From the NCBI GenBank assembly GCA_017577895.1, contig PKQY01000062.1, positions 1 through 8,178 on the forward strand: a DNA stretch of 8,178 bases, given 5' to 3'. This DNA is from Bacillota bacterium (lineage in GTDB: Bacteria; Bacillota; Bacilli; ZCTH02-B2). Made by a program: the position numbers and the translations under genes. Below the pieces are notes generated by a model, which was not told the origin of the DNA, did not search any database, and saw nothing but the letters and a program-made list of their open reading frames with translations. Of this stretch, positions 5,168-8,178 are shown in pieces (the first letter of the stretch is position 1; each line of letters opens with the position of its first letter).

Positions 5168-6247
5168 TTACGTAAAATATTCGATGCGCGCCTGAGGGAA
5201 ACAGCGGGCAATCGCCTCTTCCAGGACATGCCGCAACTCGGCTGCTTCTTCGTCTCGATATACATACTTGATGCGGCCGTATTTTCCCCGCTTGATTTTC
5301 CGCATCTTTTCGTCCATGTCGAGTTTCGTCTTCGGGTACCGTTGCAAAATGATGGATTTGGCCACCGAAGTAAAGCGGTGTTGAATGAGCTCAAACGTCA
5401 CGTCGGGATGATACCGCAACATCGGTCGACGGGCCAGCTGTTCCAGCAATTGAACATACTGCTGTTGCCATCCTTCAAAACGGTACAGCGGCGCCAAAAT
5501 AAAGCCGACAGGGTACCCGGCCTGGGCCACTTTTTCCGCAGCCTCAATTCGCTGTTGCAAAGGGGAAGTGGCCGGTTCAAAATATTTCACCACAAAGTCG
5601 GCATTCAAACTGAAGCGGATGCGGGTATGTCCTCCGTGAGGGATGTTCAACAACGAATCGACAAAGTGAAATTTGGTGACAAATCGTAACCGTCCCAATG
5701 GCTGTTCCGCCATGAAACGAATGGCCTTTTGCAAGCTACCGGTTAAATGTTCCACCGCCAGCGGATCCGACGTACAGGCCGCCTCAAAGCGGGTCACTTC
5801 CGGCGCCCGTTCGTCCATGTATTGTTTGGCCCGAGCCATAATTTCATCGACGTTGACATATACCCGAACATACGGCTTCGTGCCCAGATTCGTGTTTAAA
5901 TAACAATAATGACAATGAGCGATACAACCGGTCGCCAAAGGAAGGGCGTATTCCGCCGACGGCTTGGACGACTCAAATTGCAACGACCGCTTGACCCCCA
6001 CGACCAATGTTTTTTTAGCCATGCGGTACATCTCGGTATCGCCTTGACCGGACAATCCCCGCACTTGGTTATGGCTCGTCGTCATACGGATGGGCACTCC
6101 GGCGTCCCGCATCTGTCGATACAGTTTTCGACCCAGCGGATACTCCAACGACGTCGGTTCAAAAAAGACTTGCTCCGGGACAAACAGGGACGGTCCCGCA
6201 CCATCATGGCGTACCGTCCCCTTTTCGATGACAGGAGGGCGCTCCAT
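5168..6247 (-). CDS. splB: Spore photoproduct lyase (radical SAM)
   Basis: This encodes 359 residues. SplB uses S-adenosylmethionine and a 4Fe-4S cluster to reverse the thymine dimer (spore photoproduct) formed by UV in dormant spores, acting during germination. The cluster motif is CIAHCHYC (Cys108, Cys112, Cys115), followed by YLNTNLGTKPYVRVYVN. Cys158 in FEAACTSDPLAVEHLTG corresponds to the catalytic hydrogen-donor cysteine (Cys141 in B. subtilis). SHNQVR (58-63), SSKPSAEYALP and the C-terminal IEYFT also match the family. The ATG at 6247 has AAGGAG 8-9 bases upstream. A longer in-frame start at 6346 would overlap the chemotaxis gene and lacks support. About 17 extra N-terminal residues are present compared with B. 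subtilis. No splA regulator gene is adjacent. A sigma-G-type promoter lies upstream. Confidence 0.95.
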   Translation of the reverse strand: MERPPVIEKGTVRHDGAGPSLFVPEQVFFEPTSLEYPLGRKLYRQMRDAGVPIRMTTSHNQVRGLSGQGDTEMYRMAKKTLVVGVKRSLQFESSKPSAEYALPLATGCIAHCHYCYLNTNLGTKPYVRVYVNVDEIMARAKQYMDERAPEVTRFEAACTSDPLAVEHLTGSLQKAIRFMAEQPLGRLRFVTKFHFVDSLLNIPHGGHTRIRFSLNADFVVKYFEPATSPLQQRIEAAEKVAQAGYPVGFILAPLYRFEGWQQQYVQLLEQLARRPMLRYHPDVTFELIQHRFTSVAKSIILQRYPKTKLDMDEKMRKIKRGKYGRIKYVYRDEEAAELRHVLEEAIARCFPQARIEYFT

Positions 6248-6268
6248 GGCATGTACTCCTTTTTCACT

Positions 6269-6298
6269 TAATATGCCACCGGAAAACGCCGTATATGA
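6269..6298 (-). promoter_or_regulatory. Sigma-G-type promoter for splB
   Basis: On the minus strand CATATTA (6269-6275) fits the forespore sigma-G -10 consensus CATNHTA completely. Exactly 18 bases upstream, TCATA (6294-6298) matches the -35 consensus GHATR at four of five positions. B. subtilis splB is known to depend on sigma-G, so the biology agrees. The predicted start near 6262 would leave a very short leader beginning almost at the SD, a mild point against it. Confidence 0.55.
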
Positions 6299-6308
6299 TG
6301 AAGCAACC

Positions 6309-8045
6309 TTACACTTTGAACCGTTCGACCATCGCCTGCAAGTCACCGGCCGTATCGTTCAAATGGGTCGCCATGGCCGTCACCTGTTCCATGGCCGCCG
6401 ACTGTTGTTCCGAGGAAGCAGCCACCTGTTCCGAGTATCCCGTCGTCTCCTGGGAAAATTTCCACACCTGGTCCATCACCGTGACCAGTTGTTCCGCACC
6501 GTCCCGCATCGTTTTTAGAGCACCGCCGACGTGATGAATCCGTTCTTTCAATCCGGTCACCTGTTCCGCAATGACCCGAAACGATTCGCCGGCCTGACGG
6601 GACAGCTGCATGCCCGATTTCACCGCCGCCGTATTTTCCTCGACGGCACCGACGGTGCGGGCCACTTCTTGTTGAATCTGGGCGATGAGCTCCACCACCT
6701 GATCGCCGGCCGTCTTGGACTGTTCGGCCAATTTCCGCACTTCTTCTGCCACCACCGAAAATCCCCGGCCGTGTTCACCCGCCCGGGCCGCTTCGATGGC
6801 CGCATTCAGACTTAACAAATTCGTCTGTTCGGCAAAATGGGTGATGAGCGTCACGACTTCACCGATGCGGGCCGCTTTTTCTTCCAGCGAACGAATCACG
6901 TCATTCATCAACTGGTTCGTTTCCCCGATCCGGTTCATTTGCTCTTGCGACTGGGTCATCATGGCACTTCCGTCTTCGGCCATTTGGGCGCTTTTCAACG
7001 AATCCTGCTGCGCTTGTTCCATGCTTTCAGCCAAGGACGTCAGCTGCTTCATGATCTCGTTGACGACACCGTTGGCCTGTTCGATTTGTCCCGCCTGCTT
7101 CTCAGAACCGCTGACCACATGATTCATAGCGACGCTAATTTGCTCGGCCGCCTGGGTCGTCTCTTCACTGCTGGCCAAAAGCTTTTCCGACGTGGCAGCC
7201 ACCTGCACCGCCGTATGATTGACCCGTTGAATCATCTCCCGCAAGTGGGCGACCATTTGATTGACGTGTTCGGTCAAATGGCCCAGTTCATCGCGTCGGG
7301 TCACTGCCAGCTCCGGCACCGACAGGTCGCCGCTCGCCACCGCTGCCGTTTGTTGCTCGATGTGACGAATGGCATTGGATAGACGGCTGGCATAGACATA
7401 AGCCACCAGGGCTCCCAACAAGATGGCCATTGCCAGCGTCGCCCCCAACGTTTTCAACAGCAAATCGGCATGCCGATTGATCTCTTTTGTGTAAGCCCCG
7501 ACCGCCACCACCCAGCCCCAGTTGGGCTCCAGCATCGAATAAACCACTTTTTCCTCGATCCGGTTCGGATTTTCCGGCAGCGGCCATTTGTACGTCGTCA
7601 ACCCTCCGCCATCTTCAGCCCGCCGGATGACTTCCTGGATATAATACCGCCCCCGTTCATCCTGCTCGTCCCAGAGACGATCCCCTTCTCGATGGGGGTG
7701 CGCCAGCAAGACGCCGTTGCGATCCAAAATGTAAAAATAGCCGTTGGGCCCAAAATCCAAGTTGGCATTGATCGGCCGCGTGCCGTCCGACTGTTTCGGC
7801 CCCAGCAACGTTTCCTTGACCATCTCCTGCGCATCCGTCAGCGTTCGTTCGCCCCGTTGAACCAGTTCCTGCTGGGTACGAATGAGTTCCACAGCCATGT
7901 TTACACTGTTCATCAAATTCGCTTCCATTTGCTCATGAAGTCCGTTGCGGGACAAAACGTACCCGACGGCTCCGACAAAGGTACTGGGTATGATCAACAG
8001 GATGCAACAGACAAGAATGAACTTTAACTTGAGCGAAGATTTCAA
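6309..8045 (-). CDS. Methyl-accepting chemotaxis protein with Cache sensor
   Basis: This encodes 578 residues. The order is transmembrane helix 1 (about 8-31), an extracellular sensor (about 35-190), transmembrane helix 2 (about 196-217), HAMP (about 218-270), and a long cytoplasmic coiled-coil signalling domain to the C-terminus. The sensor contains NGYFYILDRNGVLLAHP (101-117) and WGWVVAVGAY (177-186), typical of a single Cache (sCache_2) domain, a family that often binds small carboxylates. The hairpin tip that contacts CheA and CheW begins at about residue 404 (FAEQTNLLSLNAAIEAARAG). The start is TTG at 8045, giving a normal N-terminus. No good SD precedes it, and the only nearby frame limit is a TGA 24 bases upstream, inside a putative insertion-sequence end. 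The native start, promoter and SD may therefore have been altered. No C-terminal CheR-docking pentapeptide is seen. Confidence 0.92.
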   Translation of the reverse strand: MKSSLKLKFILVCCILLIIPSTFVGAVGYVLSRNGLHEQMEANLMNSVNMAVELIRTQQELVQRGERTLTDAQEMVKETLLGPKQSDGTRPINANLDFGPNGYFYILDRNGVLLAHPHREGDRLWDEQDERGRYYIQEVIRRAEDGGGLTTYKWPLPENPNRIEEKVVYSMLEPNWGWVVAVGAYTKEINRHADLLLKTLGATLAMAILLGALVAYVYASRLSNAIRHIEQQTAAVASGDLSVPELAVTRRDELGHLTEHVNQMVAHLREMIQRVNHTAVQVAATSEKLLASSEETTQAAEQISVAMNHVVSGSEKQAGQIEQANGVVNEIMKQLTSLAESMEQAQQDSLKSAQMAEDGSAMMTQSQEQMNRIGETNQLMNDVIRSLEEKAARIGEVVTLITHFAEQTNLLSLNAAIEAARAGEHGRGFSVVAEEVRKLAEQSKTAGDQVVELIAQIQQEVARTVGAVEENTAAVKSGMQLSRQAGESFRVIAEQVTGLKERIHHVGGALKTMRDGAEQLVTVMDQVWKFSQETTGYSEQVAASSEQQSAAMEQVTAMATHLNDTAGDLQAMVERFKV

Positions 8046-8051
8046 AACAAT

Positions 8052-8178
8052 GATAGTGTCCCGTCAAGTGGTGGAAATTCTGCTATAGAGAAAGAAAGGC
8101 GATCTTATTTCTGTAAAACTGCCGCAGGTGCTAGTGGCTGGACAGTTTTGCCGGTTAGTTGTCTCATGGACTCCAGGC
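8052..8178. mobile_element. Putative insertion-sequence end (IS256-like), running off the window
   Basis: The stretch from GATAGTGTCCCGTCAAG (8052-8068) through GTGGTGGAAATTCTG resembles the terminal inverted repeats of IS256/mutator-type elements. These commonly show an AATTT-CAC-GAC-GGAC-type pattern near the tip when read towards the end, as here on the minus strand (GAATTTCCACCACTTGACGG). It abuts the chemotaxis gene within about 6 bases, and no other gene explains the 127 bases. Only one end is in the window, so the partner repeat and the target duplication cannot be checked. Family assignment is from memory of such ends and is tentative. Confidence 0.45.
8105..8176 (-). CDS. Possible C-terminal tail of the element's transposase
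   Basis: Reading leftwards from the window edge, one frame is open for 23 codons and ends MRQLTGKTVQPLAPAAVLQK before a TAA at 8105-8107. That is about 50 bases inside the putative element tip, a usual place for a transposase stop codon. The tail does not match a transposase C-terminus I recognise, and another frame is open further, to a TGA near 8064-8066. The call rests on position only. Confidence 0.2.
   Translation of the reverse strand: MESMRQLTGKTVQPLAPAAVLQK

Noticed and set aside
6248..6346. N-terminal extension of SplB to an ATG at 6346
   Set aside because: It would overlap the end of the chemotaxis gene and run through the promoter and SD region; the family start fits the ATG at 6247.

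Overview
The window looks like chromosomal DNA of a GC-rich, endospore-forming Bacillales-type Firmicute, possibly a thermophile. The reasons are strong Shine-Dalgarno (SD) sequences, TTG and GTG starts, a complete spore photoproduct lyase gene, a CcpA-type operator and extended -10 promoters. A thermoactinomycete or Alicyclobacillaceae-like host would fit, but nothing in the window fixes the genus. No rRNA, tRNA or CRISPR array is seen.

Left end (1-942): a possible 3' tail of an upstream gene, then a tiny lipoprotein with a helical, charged mature part. It converges with a gene for a four-helix membrane protein that has an N-terminal HAAS/DUF1700-like helical domain. A divergent promoter region (943-1132) separates this gene from the next block.

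Centre (1133-4252): a three-gene + strand cluster. It holds a short CstA-family carboxylate/peptide transporter, a 90-residue 'cory-CC-star'-type protein ending in Cys-Cys, and a single-domain ArsA/Get3-type ATPase. A cre-like operator lies just before cstA, and a perfect 12-bp hairpin followed by five T's separates cstA from the last two genes. The order transporter, small Cys-ended protein, ArsA-type ATPase recalls ArsAB. It is the best candidate here for a poorly described system.

Right half (4264-6247, minus strand): a SplB spore photoproduct lyase preceded by a promoter matching the sigma-G consensus, then a family-5 (UDGb-type) Fe-S uracil-DNA glycosylase with its own candidate promoter. 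After the glycosylase comes a possible 30-residue single-pass membrane peptide. The two enzymes form a small DNA-repair cluster suited to spore germination.

Right end (6309-8178, minus strand): a methyl-accepting chemotaxis protein with a Cache-type sensor. Its TTG start lies only a few bases from what looks like the terminus of an insertion sequence that runs off the window. The element seems to have replaced the native promoter and ribosome-binding region.
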